Part shown: piece by piece, positions 1-12,459 of the stretch
How positions within the stretch are numbered: position 1 is the first letter of the stretch
How the letters are laid out: each line of letters opens with the position of its first letter
Source: Porites lobata
Lineage: Eukaryota > Cnidaria > Anthozoa > Scleractinia > Poritidae
Reading direction: 5' to 3'
Length of the DNA stretch: 64,000 bases
NCBI GenBank assembly: GCA_942486035.1
Contig: CALNXK010000039.1
Span: 2,758,001-2,822,000 of the forward strand
Program-made: the position numbers and the translations under genes
Notes under the pieces: generated by a model
What the model was told of the DNA's origin: nothing
The model's database searches: none
Seen by the model: only the letters and a program-made list of their open reading frames with translations

Positions 1-790
1 GTATAACAAACATTTTGCTCAAAGTAAAAGTCGTGAATAGTCATTGTCTGTTATGTTGTTCTGTTTCTGGGAGTGCTTTTATAATCTTCTCGTATCGAAG
101 CTGAATCGATGGAGGTCATATGAGTTTCTGATAGAACTTAATAAATTGCATAAATTGCTCAGGTGTAATCCCTGCTACCAAAAACGATTGTTTTTCTGCC
201 GTTCCCTCTTGTATCTCTTTTTACTGGTTTGTTGAATGAAGCAAGAAGGTTTCAATCATTAAAAAGACATTAAAAAAAAGACATTATACAAGACAATGTC
301 AAGAACTGTCTGCGTCTTGTAAGATTCTGCTAATTCAATCCTAAAGCGGTATCATTGACTGTGAAAAAGTTTTTAGAATTCGGTCGTACACTGATGCTTA
401 TGGTTTGTGCTTGAATCGGTTACCCTCACAATCATAATGAGACTGCGTTGTTGCATTATAAATTCCACGGCAATTAGTCATCTACCTATCGATCGATCTT
501 AAGGAAGGTTAGCATCCAACAGAAGCAGACAAAGCTATGGTTTCAACGAAAATTATCTTGGTAATATTTTTCTAAACTGGGGCGAGAGACTGTACAGCTT
601 GTAGTTTTTTTGTGTTGGCGAAACATAACATAGAATACCAGCAAGATGTATTTCACATAGGCCAATAGTTTCTGGACTACAGAAAAGAAGGCACTTACAG
701 CTAAGGTTGAACTGAATAATCAGGAGCACATGCAGTTATAACGTAGAGGTACGATCAGGCAGGGAGTATGATTTTGTAGTACTGTGGTCA
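1..790. repeat. Diverged direct repeat, left copy (partner at 5905-6880)
   Basis: This stretch matches 5905-6880 in the same orientation, with many substitutions and small indels. Shared landmarks include the 'aacattttg' start, the run around 'caatgtcaa', and the 'agcaagatgt' segment near 645 versus 6740. No gene was recognised in it. The two copies bracket gene A, so an old tandem duplication probably involved this locus and extends past the left edge of the window. Confidence 0.6.
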
Positions 791-1550
791 TAAAAAAAGA
801 AGGAAAAAGAAGGAAAAACAGTTTGAAAATGTTTGCGAGATTTTCTCAGATTAAAGAAGTGAATAGCTCCAAAAAGGTTTACGAGGACAGCCAAGAGCTG
901 ATTAACATTACGCGTAAGGAAAACGGAGAGAATGTGAAAAAATGAGCTCATTGCGACTTAAAATGGTCTAAACAGAAAGAAATCTTAAACAATGGTTGCC
1001 ATCGTGTCATCGCTTCGAGAATACTCCCAGTTTTTATTTTATTTATTTTCTTTTTTTACGCTATTCTTCTGCATTTATCTAGTGAAGGCCTTAAAAAACG
1101 TTTGAGATAAACTGTTTTCAAATAAGATAAAGAGAAAAAGAAAAAACAGACATGAAATGATGCTTTTCTGAGTTGTAAAATACCGGCCTAAACTGGTTCA
1201 AATCCTCGAACAGTCAAGTAGTGCAGCTTTAAAACGAAGCAAGTTTGTCGATATTTCTTTTCTGTTTTGCTAAGTATAAAACGTATAGATTCCATGTTGC
1301 CGTGCGTTTGTTCAGTAATAGATCACAGAAGACTTCAAAGAGTGGTAAAACCACCAGTGACACAATCGCCCGCGACTCGCGAGCCATTTTTTGGTCTTGC
1401 CATATTTTAATGTCATCAGCGATCCATCATTGAAAAGACGCACAGGCAAGATTGAATCTATTTGTTAAGTAATATTTCATGCGTTTATTGATCTGTCACA
1501 ACGATGACGCCAATAAAATTAAAGTCAATATCAAATGAAGTTAATAATCT
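791..1550. other. Intergenic, nothing recognised
   Basis: Short open frames occur on both strands but show no splice context, domain or paralog. The far end overlaps the probable 3' UTR of gene A. Confidence 0.4.
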
Positions 1551-1788
1551 TTTATTTTGTATTTATTTTGTACATCAGGTAAAGTATCTTGGAATTATCG
1601 CCACTCATTTTGTTTTTAACACAATCTATAAATTTTATACATCACATGGAAGTTAAACAACCGATTATACGATTAATTTTCAAAAATCATCTGTAAATAG
1701 CAATGTAACTTTAAACTGCAGTTACACCAAATAGAATCCTTTATCTCGTTATCCAAAAACGTGATATAAGTTTCCTAAAATCTGTCCT

Positions 1789-4515
1789 TCACAAATTATT
1801 CCACCTTTTAACGAAATCTTGGATCATTCTATAAGACTCCTGAAGTATGGTATATAAAACACATCTTGAGAAATGACAGGCTACTGCCGCAATGGACCGG
1901 GTTGGAATGGTTCTTAGTGTCGTTGAGTTCCGCATGACTGACTGCTGTGCGACTGCAGTACTAAGTGGAGGAAGGCCACTGAGTTTTCTATCCTGAAAGA
2001 GATTGATTTAATGCAGTGTCAATAAACAAAATAACAAACACCGGCGATGTCTTTCATTAAGCTTCCTAGCAACTCCACGTGGCCGACATATAAGAAAGAC
2101 CTTCATCTTGGTTTTTCTAGTACATCAAAAATCAGTTACAAATTGATACAACTGTAATATTTATAAACAAAATAGACTGAAAATAAATGTGACTTAAGAC
2201 GCTGCCAGGAAAGGAACTTTGATGAGGTATGGGATTGTAAAGCTAAAAATGTCACGATAGAAATTTACGTTAACGGCATGAGCATTGCTAAAGGCTTTCT
2301 GTTTTCAAAGGTCAATAGATTTATAGGAATAGTTCTTTCTTCATCTTAAACTTTATTCCATAAAGTTTTCATCTTATTTTCGCACTCTTTCTGATATTAA
2401 GAAATATAAGATGGCTTTTCCCTGTGGCATAATAACTGCAAAAGGTTTGGTATTTTGAACTAACTCCAAAGTGATAATGACAAAACCAAGTCTCGTAAAA
2501 CAACCATTGCTTTATAGTTTGTTTTGTGTCTGTTTTTGACTTTTTTTGCTATTCTTAAAGTTACCTTCGAAAAATCAAAGCCATAGCTTCAATATTCTAG
2601 AAATTATGGCGGGGGTGGAATATTTTCCTGGTAAGTAACAGAAGGCCAGAGAAGCTTTTTAGACACGACTTAAAACTTTTACGGAGAGGGACATGCGAAA
2701 AAAATACCATGGATAGTAACACACTTACAACGGCCACTGCTCTTGAAAGCAATTTTTTGATGATGTCCACCATGTCTTGCAAACTCGACAGGTATGCTGG
2801 GAGAACTGTTTCTTTCTTTGCGCGTGATAATTCTGCCATTGAGTTTGCAAGCTGGTCACTGAAGCTGAAGGAAACTCTTCGATAGAATTCCAGGATGTCG
2901 CTTCTCTGAAAAGTAAAGGGTACGGCCCGAATGAGTTTAGTCATGAATATCTATTTTTGGAGGGCAATAATGATTTCAGCATCATACATTGATGACGCAT
3001 CGCGTTCTCTCAGTTTTACTTTACATTGGACTTCTTGTTAGCAAAACGAAGATGTGGAGCTACCATTTTTTGTTCACTGGACACTTAGAATTGGTCAACA
3101 TGCCGACCGTAATATCACGATCGTTTTTTAACATTTATCAAACTAAACAAAGACTGACCAAATACTCTTACCGATGCATTCATCCAACTTGATCTTGTTA
3201 AGTTCATATCTTGTATAACCAAAGTAACAGGAGAGTCACAGTTTGGATTGCAGGCAGCGTCGGTAATACCGTACTCATAGTCCTACAATTTCAGAGAATG
3301 ATAAAACAAAGTTTAATCATTTACTCTTTTACTCGTTCCTGCCGGCCCCAAAACCTTTTAGAAATATAAATGGAATAGCAAATTCCTCTCGTTGAAATTA
3401 CAGCAAAATTGAAATGGCAGGTACCTAGCAGCAACTCAGTACACATTCAGTATAATGTTCTTTGATATAATAATGCATGTAATAAAAGAACTTGTACCAA
3501 AATTACTGAAGTACCGAAAAATAACCATACTTACAGTATAATTAACAGCTCGGTATGCTGAAGCAGCTAGGAGACGAGAAGAAATACGAAGAATATTGAT
3601 GGTTTTTCCTAACTCCCCACGAAGACCTTTCAGTCCCGAGCATCGGGACCGTAAACAGCCACAGTAAGATGAACTGATGTACACAATCAAGACAAACATC
3701 AAAAATAAGCATTGCTTTGGTTGGAATGTAGGTTTGAAAACTGCAAGAAAAATTAAGACAAATATTAAGCTTACTAACTATTTATAAAATTTTAACAGAA
3801 TGGAAAAGAACATTTTTTCTCTTGCAATTGCTTTCGCTAGATTTTCGGACACTGTAAGAACAAAACACACATAGAATGATGTAACATAAGAACTAGACGA
3901 CAAAACACAACTTCGGATCCATAAACACACTCAGAAAACAAGGGCGTTTACATCTTTGGATATTAACACTCGCATCATATAATAATGTCACATGGTAATC
4001 AACAGTCAACGTCGCAATTCAAAAGTAAAACCAAGTGATACCCAATAAAATCCTCTTGAGAAAGTCCTAATTACTCCAAGGGAAGAAAAAGCCATTTGTC
4101 CATGTTAAATCTAAATTAGAGCCTTTATTTATTTCTACATAGTTTTTGATAGAGAAAAATATATCTAGAAGGGGCAAACGCCTACATCATCATGTATAGC
4201 TTTCTGCTCCGCCTGTGCATGCTAACGGTATATTAGAACGTTCTGCGATACGGTAAAAATTACAGTGTGATGTCAAAAACAAAACATACAGTTTGCCAAT
4301 GGAGTTGGAAAATAAACGTTGTCCCATCTTGACTGAGTGCTTTAACAAACTAACAAAAAACAACTGGCATCTTAAATCCCAAAGAATTCAGTTCTTTATA
4401 TCAGTGCAACTTCCATACATCTTTAGGAAACTCAAATACAGTAATTAAGGATCACTTGACTTTGATAGTACTTTAAGGGCTTCTCAAAAAGAAAGCCAAA
4501 TCACTTACTTGACAT
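1789..4515 (-). CDS. Gene A: secreted four-helix cytokine-like protein, 5 exons, 234 aa
   Basis: Exons (transcript order): 4509-4515, 3535-3740, 3172-3282, 2729-2905, 1789-1992. All donors are GTAAGT or GTAAGA and all acceptors end AG. Intron phases are 1-0-0-0. Exon 1 is ATG plus four bases. Exon 2 gives a signal peptide with the core FLMFVLIVYISSS, then CGCLRSRCSG and a first helix. Exon 3 (37 codons, the longest in the family) carries CNPNC. Exon 4 (59 codons) encodes two amphipathic helices. Exon 5 (67 residues) contains CHFSRC and a final helix ending VKRWNNL. N-glycosylation sequons NYT, NLT, NAS and NST are present. A TATA box lies about 100 bp upstream of the ATG. AATAAA signals lie about 225-240 nt past the stop (minus strand of 1551-1567). 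Gene structure is seen directly. The cytokine call rests on fold-like layout and intron phases, and no known homolog was identified. It could be another secreted helical family. Confidence 0.8.
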
Positions 4516-4610
4516 AATGACACTTGAAACTTCTCTCTTGTGCTCGTGGACTCTCGTGTTGTACAGCTTTAACTTTTAAGTTTGAGTGAAGACCTTTCCA
4601 ACCTTCCATC

Positions 4611-4618
4611 CTTATATA
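4611..4618 (-). promoter_or_regulatory. TATA box of gene A
   Basis: TATATAAG on the minus strand, about 96 bp upstream of the gene A ATG. Its spacing matches the TATA-like boxes of the other six array genes. Confidence 0.7.
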
Positions 4619-4619
4619 C

Positions 4620-5904
4620 TTTGTAGAAAGTTCCTGGTTTGTCATTTCGTCGGCTAAATTAAGATCTTTTTCTTCCCAAGGCTTGAAGGCGGAGGTTGCA
4701 GAAAATCCTTCATGCCACGGAATTTAAGTTATTAATTCCTGACTCATAGAGAACTGGTGGCCACTAAAATTTACCCCTAAACGTCAACTTCCTAAATTAT
4801 ATATTTTATCACACCTTACAGAACTAACTGTGGTCTAGCAAAGATGCTGCAAGAAACTTTGGTTGAATCAGAAAAAAGTTACAATATTACGGTACTTGTT
4901 TTGAATACTTTCATAATTGTTTAATCCGGCTGGTTGCGCAAAAACAATGTGATACCACCGGTTGCTGTCAGAAATCCGATTTAATTCCTGTATTGTTTTT
5001 AATGTTTTATTTATTAAAACGGGGGTTCGCCTGCTGCTTCCATAAGGCGGGGTTCCATAGCTTTTTCCAATAACAAAACAACTGGATGATATGATAATTA
5101 TCTATTTTGTAACTACTGTCGTCTCGCATGAATCAACGACACGTTGATTCGTTGGTTAGCGATATTTGAGTTGCTAAAAAGCTAGGAAATTCTTAGTTTC
5201 ACCCAAGAAATGTTGAATACTAAACTGTAGAGCGCTTTAGTTCCTGTTTTGGGCAAGAACGTCAGAAGCTAAAATTATACGATGTCGCTGGGCATTGTAA
5301 GAAGGTACGTGAGAGATGGTTAGTCAGTGAATCGGGAATTCTAATACATACAAAATGGTCATGTACTTCACATCCTGTCGTTGGTTAGGGAACCTTTTTG
5401 TCTCAAGATTGCTGAAACATAGACAAGCTCTACATGCCCTCTGCATGCCTAATTTGTTGAGATTACTCATCGATGATTAGTTACACATCCAGCTCAATGC
5501 CACCGTATACCTAATGGTTCGGACTCAAGCAGAAATACCGTGCGCTTCTGTTAATCGCTTTAATAAATCTTATCCCTTAGGTCTCTTTATGTTCTAGCTG
5601 ACAACAGGGACAAGCGAGAGAGTTCTGTGGACGTAACTGGCTCAAAATTCTAAAATACTGCATGATACTCGATCTCATAATATAGTACTGAATCTAATCG
5701 AAAGGTCGGTAATGCTGTGCATAGCTGGAACCTGGAAGAGCGATTTAAAAGTACTAAAACATAATCAAAGATGAATCTTTTGTACACCAGCTATGACAAT
5801 TAACTGTTGAAGAGTCCGCCGGTAAACCGTTTCATGTTTTCCGTCTCCTCATACCTTTCCGTTCAGTATTTCCAGGTGATTTTTCATCATGAGGAACATG
5901 TCAA
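4620..5904. other. Intergenic upstream of gene A, nothing recognised
   Basis: No spliced open frame, domain or clear repeat was found. It separates gene A's promoter from the right copy of the 0.8-1 kb repeat. Confidence 0.4.
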
Positions 5905-6880
5905 AGTATTACAAACATTTTGTTCAAAGTCGTAAAAAGTCGATCATTGTCAGTTACTGTACTAAACAACGGTCTATTTCTACGATCGAGACAACGAACG
6001 CGTTTAGAATCTCATTGGAGCTGAATCGATGCTGGCCATAAAAAATATATTTGATGTTCAAGAGTAATCCCTGCTGTTTACAACGATTGTTTTCGCCGTT
6101 CCCTTGTGTGTCTCTCTTTACTGTTTTGTCTAAAATGAAGAAAGTTTCAAAACAATTTTATTCAAGGTTGGTATTATTATAAGGCAATGTCAACGACTGT
6201 CTGGGTTTTGAGATTTTCCAAATTCAAGCGGGAACTGTGTGTAAAAACGCTTTAGAAATCGATCAGGTGCTTCTTGATTCTATGGTCATAAACAGTGTTC
6301 TACATTTTCCCGAATCTTGAATTTTGGGAATACTTTAAAGTGGTTCAGTTTACGTTTACGTTAGATTCTGGTCCAGATGCGATCGGTGTTGGGTGAAAAC
6401 AAAGAACCGGTAAGTGCTTCGAAAAAACTACAATAAAACAAAACAAACAAGCTGAATCTGCTGTTATCGGGTGAGAATATGATCCACTTTGGTCGCAATT
6501 CCTTTGTTTCATATTTTGACTTTTGCTTCATCATTATATTGCATTCGTCAGATGAATTCCCCATTACCTACGTTCAGTTATCTACCTATCCATAGAGCTA
6601 AGCCAGATTAGTATCGCAATAAAGCAGACAAAACCATGGATTGAATAAAAATAACTGGCTCATATTCTAAACAACAGGAGTGACTGATTGGACAGTGCAT
6701 ATTTTGCTTATGTGAGCAAAACATATATGATAGAATAGCAGCAAGATGTGTTTCTGACAACAAAAGCTAAGAGCCTAACACAAAAGAAAACACATAACCA
6801 ACTGGGGTTGAAATAAAAAGGGGCACGCCTGGTTATAAGGTTGCCTACGATCAGGCAGTATTTAGTAGTGGCTGTAGAAA
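5905..6880. repeat. Diverged direct repeat, right copy (partner at 1-790)
   Basis: Same order of blocks as 1-790, with indels. The short open frame at 6361-6564 (minus strand) inside it has no counterpart in the left copy and is not called a gene. Confidence 0.6.
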
Positions 6881-7399
6881 CAAAAACCCGTTTAATTTAG
6901 AAATACCCAGAAGTTACGGCATTAAGTTTAGATATCACCGGATTTTCAGAATGCGAATACACTACTTGTATTCGTGTAACTCAGTCAACTTTAAAGCTGC
7001 ATGATATGAGTATTTCCCTTCAACGAAAATCGATTCAATCTATAGTATGTGCTGTCTTCAAATTGTTTAAAATGACGGTTTTCTCATGATTTGTTCTTCT
7101 TTTGAGATTTCGCTTGATGTTCAGTTCTCTTGCGGATGTTTTTGAGCCCATTTTTGATCAGGAAAAAAAGGAAGGTTAGCTTCATTTACCACTCAAGATT
7201 CAATATTTATAAATAGTAACTGACAATCCTAAGAAAGGTGCGGAGCCCCTTTCTCGAGATTTTCCTTATCAAACGGCCATTCAACGAATAAATTCTGCTA
7301 ATAATCAATGTCCTAAAAATTCTGCTTGTTTTGAAAGATGCAATATTCCAGGCAATAAAAGGTCACATTAGACTATAGCAATAATCATTTGTTGATGAT
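6881..7399. other. Intergenic, nothing recognised
   Basis: AT-rich sequence between the 0.8-1 kb repeat and the start of the large tandem duplication. No feature was seen. Confidence 0.35.
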
Positions 7400-8740
7400 T
7401 TGTACTATGTACTACGGTTAGTGCTTCCTCTTCTTCAGAACTCTACAGGAGCATTTTTTGTATGCGTTAAGGCACTGGGTAATGACCTCAGAACAAATTA
7501 AATAGACCTAAAACAGTAGTAGTCTCGTGACATAGTCCTTTTAAGAGCATTTGGTACGTATTCAGAGCTCTTGGACGTCTTTCCCTGACCAAAATTCTAA
7601 TAAGAGGATAACTGACAATCCTTTCACCAATATTAACTAAAAATTGTAGCCTTTTGACCCATTCCGAGCGTATTTCGTAGACACTGGCCTATGAGGTCAA
7701 TGTCTTAACTGAGAAACTAGTGCGGCTAAAAGTTGCGGCTGCAAGTGGTCGGAATCGTGGTTGTTGCAATTTTTGAACCATAAAGGGCGTGGATAATCAT
7801 GTGACCAGGTATATTTATATTCTATTTCGCCTTCTCAGCATTCGTTCTCTATCTTGGATACTTGTATCTGTGACTTTTAAGAAATGTGCAAAACAACTAT
7901 GATGTTTTACAACCAGGCCCTAATCTACTTTAGTGACCATGCATGCCACTGTGTGTTAGTTCCTACTATCATATCTCCTGAACTACTTAAAGTTACACAG
8001 AGCGCCTGATAAACATAACCCTTTAGGTTTTTTTGAGATGGTCTATTTTATAACTTACAAAAACATTTAGTAATAAGGGATTAGACCGCTGGACGCCCTT
8101 GAGTGCATGATATTATGATCTTTCCTGGGTTGTGGAAATAGGCAAGGAGAGCACCAAGCACGAAAACTTTGTAGCTGCACTGGAGCATTATATCTAATTC
8201 TTGAATTCTTGTCTGTTGCCCCAATGTTGACTAGTGTAAGGTGTCTCAAGTCTCAAGCGACCTTTGAAGAGGCCATATTCATTGAAAATACCGGCCAGTG
8301 TTAACTTCCTGTTTCAAATGCTCTCCAAGATGGCTAAAAAAATATCCACAAATAGGGGTTTGGTATTAAATTTTGCCCTTTAGTGTTAAACGAAGTTGTG
8401 ATTTGAAAATGACTCAGTATGTTTTACTTTTTTTTATTTATTTCCCCTGATCATATAAACAGAAGCTGTAATCGACAGCCTTTATTAAGCCTATAATGCG
8501 AAGCCTTGTACTGAGAATATCTCATAGCGACAATAATTAATCTAAGCCAAGAGATCATTACAATTATAAATTATGAATTATTATTAATTATAAATCTATT
8601 ATAATTATTAATTATTATGATCTCTTCTAAAAATACAATATATCATATAACGATAAGATTCCGCTTAACTTGTCTACTTTAGTCCTAGGGAAAACTGACA
8701 GACTTTAATAACTGCTAATGGGAGCTTTTTCCTTTTCGGC

Positions 8741-11502
8741 TTACATCCTAGACGCACAACGTCCATCGAGTTTGATGAAATCCCCTTGCATTATAAGGAT
8801 TTGGCTGTATAAATCTTCCAACAAGGCAAATGCTTGCAAAGCAATTCCTTCAAGTTGTAAAGATGTCACCGGCAATCTCGCTTGCTCTGCAGCCGCGGAG
8901 CTCTGGGCAGCAACCATGACACTACTCCAACTGCTTGTTTTGTTGATGGCAGCACTTTTGGTGGGACGGATAACTTCTGTATCTGTATTTCTAGACTGCA
9001 AAGGAACAAGGAATTTTTTACATGGCACGGTGAGTGGGTTGATTTCAGTCACATTACTATACAATTAGCTTCTTGTTACATTATTTACTTACTAGAAAAA
9101 ACCTATTGGACTCAGTCGTTCGAAGTTACATCAACTAAGATGATACCGACTTCAGCTCACCTAATAAGTATATTCATTGACTTTTGATACAGATCTCAAC
9201 CCACTGATAGCCTCCGATCTGTATAGGCTTTACAAATCAGCCGCTACTGCTCAGAAAAAAAAATCTTCAGAGCACTTTTCGTATGACCTTGAAAAACGGT
9301 TTCGGTAAGTGTTCGTTACTTGTTTTATCAACCAATGGATGAAAAGATCAAAACATGGCCTCTTCGTTTTCCCACCAAAGAAACCCTAATATGGAGAAGG
9401 CATTGTTCGACTGGCCAATCGTGTTGCAGTATGACGTCAAAACGAAGTATCGGTTGATTTCTAGTTATCGGGCATAAAGTTTTTTCACCCGAGCGTTCGC
9501 CTAACCAACCAAAAGCCAAGCGCGTTTGTATCCGATCGATAAACCAATCAAATCGCTCTATTTTCGTTTGTTTGTTGTTTCTGTTTTGTTCGGGCGTTTT
9601 CATTTCAGGGTCATACGAAAATCACTCTGACTTTGGACGAAAAAGTTTGAGCAATTGATCATATTGAGCTACAATGGGGATGTCTTCAAGTTACCTTGGG
9701 CGCGAGCTGAATTTCCTGGATGTAATAAATGACATTGCTTGCAATCCATTCTATTCTTTTCAGACGGTGTGCAATATCATTGGCGGCTGAGAAGGCGGAA
9801 AATTGCTTTCTTAACTTCCTTAGAGGTGAGATAAAGGCCTGTACAATTTTTCGGTTTACTTCCAGTTTGCTTTGAGTCTGTGAAGGAATAACGTTTGAAT
9901 TACAAAAATTAGCTTTGATCATATTAAAAATGTTAAACATATTGTTTTGTAAAAATAAAAGGTTGCGTCATGCCAAAAAGTTAAATATAAATATCTGCGG
10001 ACTGATTGTCAGTTCAGAGAGAAAACTAAAAGTCCTAACGAAAACTGTGTAGATCATAGTGCTGAACGGACGTTAATAAAATCAGTATAAAAGAAATTTT
10101 ACATTTTACTTAAGATAGATGGAAATTATTCGATTCTCTTACCGTTGTTTTCTTCATGTTTTTTGAAGAGACGAATGTGGTTAACTGAATGTTTGATAAT
10201 CTGTGTTTTTGGTCTTTGACCCGCCAGCGTATATCCTAAAATTTATACAGGGAAACATAAGTTACTTTAACGACTTACTCTCCCACTGAAGGGTATCGGG
10301 GACTTACTCTGTTGCCCTTAAGACCCAAAGAAATGTCAAATGTTGTTACTCGTAACCGTAACCTATAAATTTATATTTTTTATTTGAAAGTATACTACGA
10401 TAACCTATGCAAAAAAAACGTCGATTTAAACACAGCGTGATTTTTTTAAGAATTTTTTTTTGGAAACTTTCAAATTTGCAGACATATTGGCACACCATTC
10501 GTCTTTTCGGTGAAGTAGTTAACGGATCGTTGGCCGAATTAACTGAGAAGTCAGTACCCCCTTAGCACCCTCATTCAGATGCGTTCCAATTAGATGCAAC
10601 AACACTAGCCACCCTGAGAAAGGAAAAAGCAGGCATAAAATCCCGTTTCTTAGTTCCTAAATTTGTGTCCCATGACGTCACATATGAGCCTGTCAATTTC
10701 GACATTAGCGGAACAAGGGTGCCAAAGAACTTTTGGCCTAAAAATTTCTAAAAAATCGCATTTTGCTCAAAACGCAAAACTCTTTAGAAGAATTTGCTGT
10801 AGTAATGCGTTCTTTCAGTTAACAGAATACAAATTTTTACGCCATAGGCACTTAAAAGCGCCCTTAATTTAAACAAACCCACTATGACCTTTCTAAAATT
10901 TATTGGTGGGATAGAATCTCCCTTATCATTTCAGAGTTTTGACAACGTTATAGACAAGCATCGATACTTACAATGATTTCCTTTGTTTCAACCACCTTTG
11001 ATGCCAGATTATCCAACTCTAGACATATTTTCTTCATGCCATTAGGTTGAAATTTTGTTACAGCTCCAGTCAAGTAAAGATTTATCAAAACAAAAATTGC
11101 CGTAGTCAAGACTGAAAGAGAAATGATAAGGTGAACACAATGAATTAAAAGACAAAAGTAAATAGATGAGAAATCGTGGACGAATAGATAGAAAGATGGG
11201 CGATAAACTTGATTGAAGTAGTTAAACTCACATGAATGAAATAATAAGTCAATTGAGAAAAATTAAATGAAGAAATGAATGAAGGAGTGATGATGAATGA
11301 ACGAACGAACGGATGAGTGACGGACAGATTGATGGATGAAACAACCTTAAGTGGACCAATGATGTAACCTGACTGAATGATAGCAACCAATAGGGAATAT
11401 ACAGAAAAGCGAGTTAATTTTTAGCCCTGTTGGCTATGCCCCCACCCCCTCCCAAAAGTATCAGCAAACGTATCAAATTTAGATGGGCTACTTACCTCTC
11501 AT
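8741..11502 (-). CDS. Gene B: secreted four-helix cytokine-like protein, 5 exons, 225 aa
   Basis: Exons (transcript order): 11496-11502, 10972-11111, 10143-10235, 9695-9877, 8741-8995, with intron phases 1-0-0-0. Donors are GTAAGT, GTAAGT, GTAAGA and GTAACT. The spliced N-terminus MRVLTTAIFVLINLYLTGAV is a signal peptide. Exon 2 continues with helix KKICLELDNLASKVVETKEI. Exon 3 (31 codons) opens DIRW, a variant of the family Trp motif. Exon 4 (61 codons) holds two basic amphipathic helices around AFISPLRKLRKQFSAF and RIEWIASNVIYYIQEI. Exon 5 (84 residues) has a Ser/Thr/Ala-rich lead, one NKT sequon and the helix GIALQAFALLEDLYSQIL. A TATA box lies about 90 bp upstream. An AATAAA lies near 8481-8486, about 255 nt past the stop. 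Its tandem-duplicate partner is B' (29283-32100). The gene model is strong; the ligand function is inferred. Confidence 0.85.
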
Positions 11503-11588
11503 ACTTTAAAGACCTTTTTGATTCACAGCCTTTTATTCTTTCTCGTGAATGTTAACTTAAGTTCTTAAAAGTGTACCAGAAGGGATCC

Positions 11589-11597
11589 CTTTATATA
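11589..11597 (-). promoter_or_regulatory. TATA box of gene B
   Basis: TATATAAAG on the minus strand, about 90 bp upstream of the ATG, kept identical in front of gene B' (32187-32195). Confidence 0.75.
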
Positions 11598-11981
11598 CCC
11601 ATCGTGAATTTGTAAATTTCTAATTTTAAAATGATTCTGCCCGACTCAGAGCCGGAATCATGTTCCGCTCCCCATTTCACACACCTTTTTGGTACCTTGT
11701 TGCTGGGGAAGTGGTATAGTACGGTGGGGATTTTCGTCCCTTTTTGCTCATACATTTATTCGCTTTTTAGGCAATTTTCTTTCTTTACGCTTTAGGAAAT
11801 CATATCTGAAACCGTCCCATTTTAACACACCCACAAAAGAGAATTTCCTATTCTTAATTATGATAATTTGCTGACAACAAGCGACAAGGAGATGGACGTT
11901 AAAACTCTGATTAGGAAAAAGGCTAATAGGGAAGGAACACATGCACATGGTCACCCAAGGCATGTTTCTATTCACGTAAAA

Positions 11982-12296
11982 TTATTGCTTGGAATAAAAG
12001 CAGATTAAATGGTCAGCTGTGGTGATGCACGAGATGGGTTCCCCTTTCTTTCGGCAGCCAGTCTCTTCCGTGGGTTCTTGACCAAGTGTGCTGACAGCCT
12101 GTGTCAAGGAAGAGAAATGTGATGGGAATTTTCGTCAAATGAACATCCTTCACTTTGGTTTGGGTGTTTAAATTTCTATTTATTTTTCTCGACAGGGGAC
12201 CCTTGCAACCTGGGGGATATTCGGTATTATTGCAATGACCAGTTTGACCGACATGATAGCATCAATAACAATGAGAAGATAGGGTATTTGCAACAT
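11982..12296 (-). CDS. Gene C: possible small secreted peptide, 2 exons, 67 aa
   Basis: Proposed exons are 12210-12296 (29 codons) and 11982-12098 (38 codons plus stop), joined in phase 0 by CAG/GTTGCA and a tract ending TTGACACAG. Exon 1 is hydrophobic (IPYLLIVIDAIMSVKLVIAI), like a signal peptide or membrane anchor but without a basic start. Exon 2 carries EPTEETGCRKKGEPIS and ends LICFYSKQ. The donor is weak. TATATAAG lies at 12445-12452, about 150 bp upstream. The duplicate C' (32557-32884) keeps both exon lengths, both splice sites and the stop with no frameshift, which supports coding. A short upstream open frame (ATG ATG GAC AGA TAA) precedes the start. No family was recognised. It may be a remnant of a larger gene or a noncoding transcript. 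Confidence 0.4.
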
Positions 12297-12459
12297 CCAG
12301 TAGGTCTGCTTCTTATCTGTCCATCATTGTAAAAATTACAAATTAAGAAAGAAGGCCGACAATAGTGTGTTGTAGGTCTAGAACTAGATGGATGATACTG
12401 AAGAGACTTTTCCGCGCTTTCCCACTGGTAAAGTCGCAGTCCGACTTATATATTGCTAT

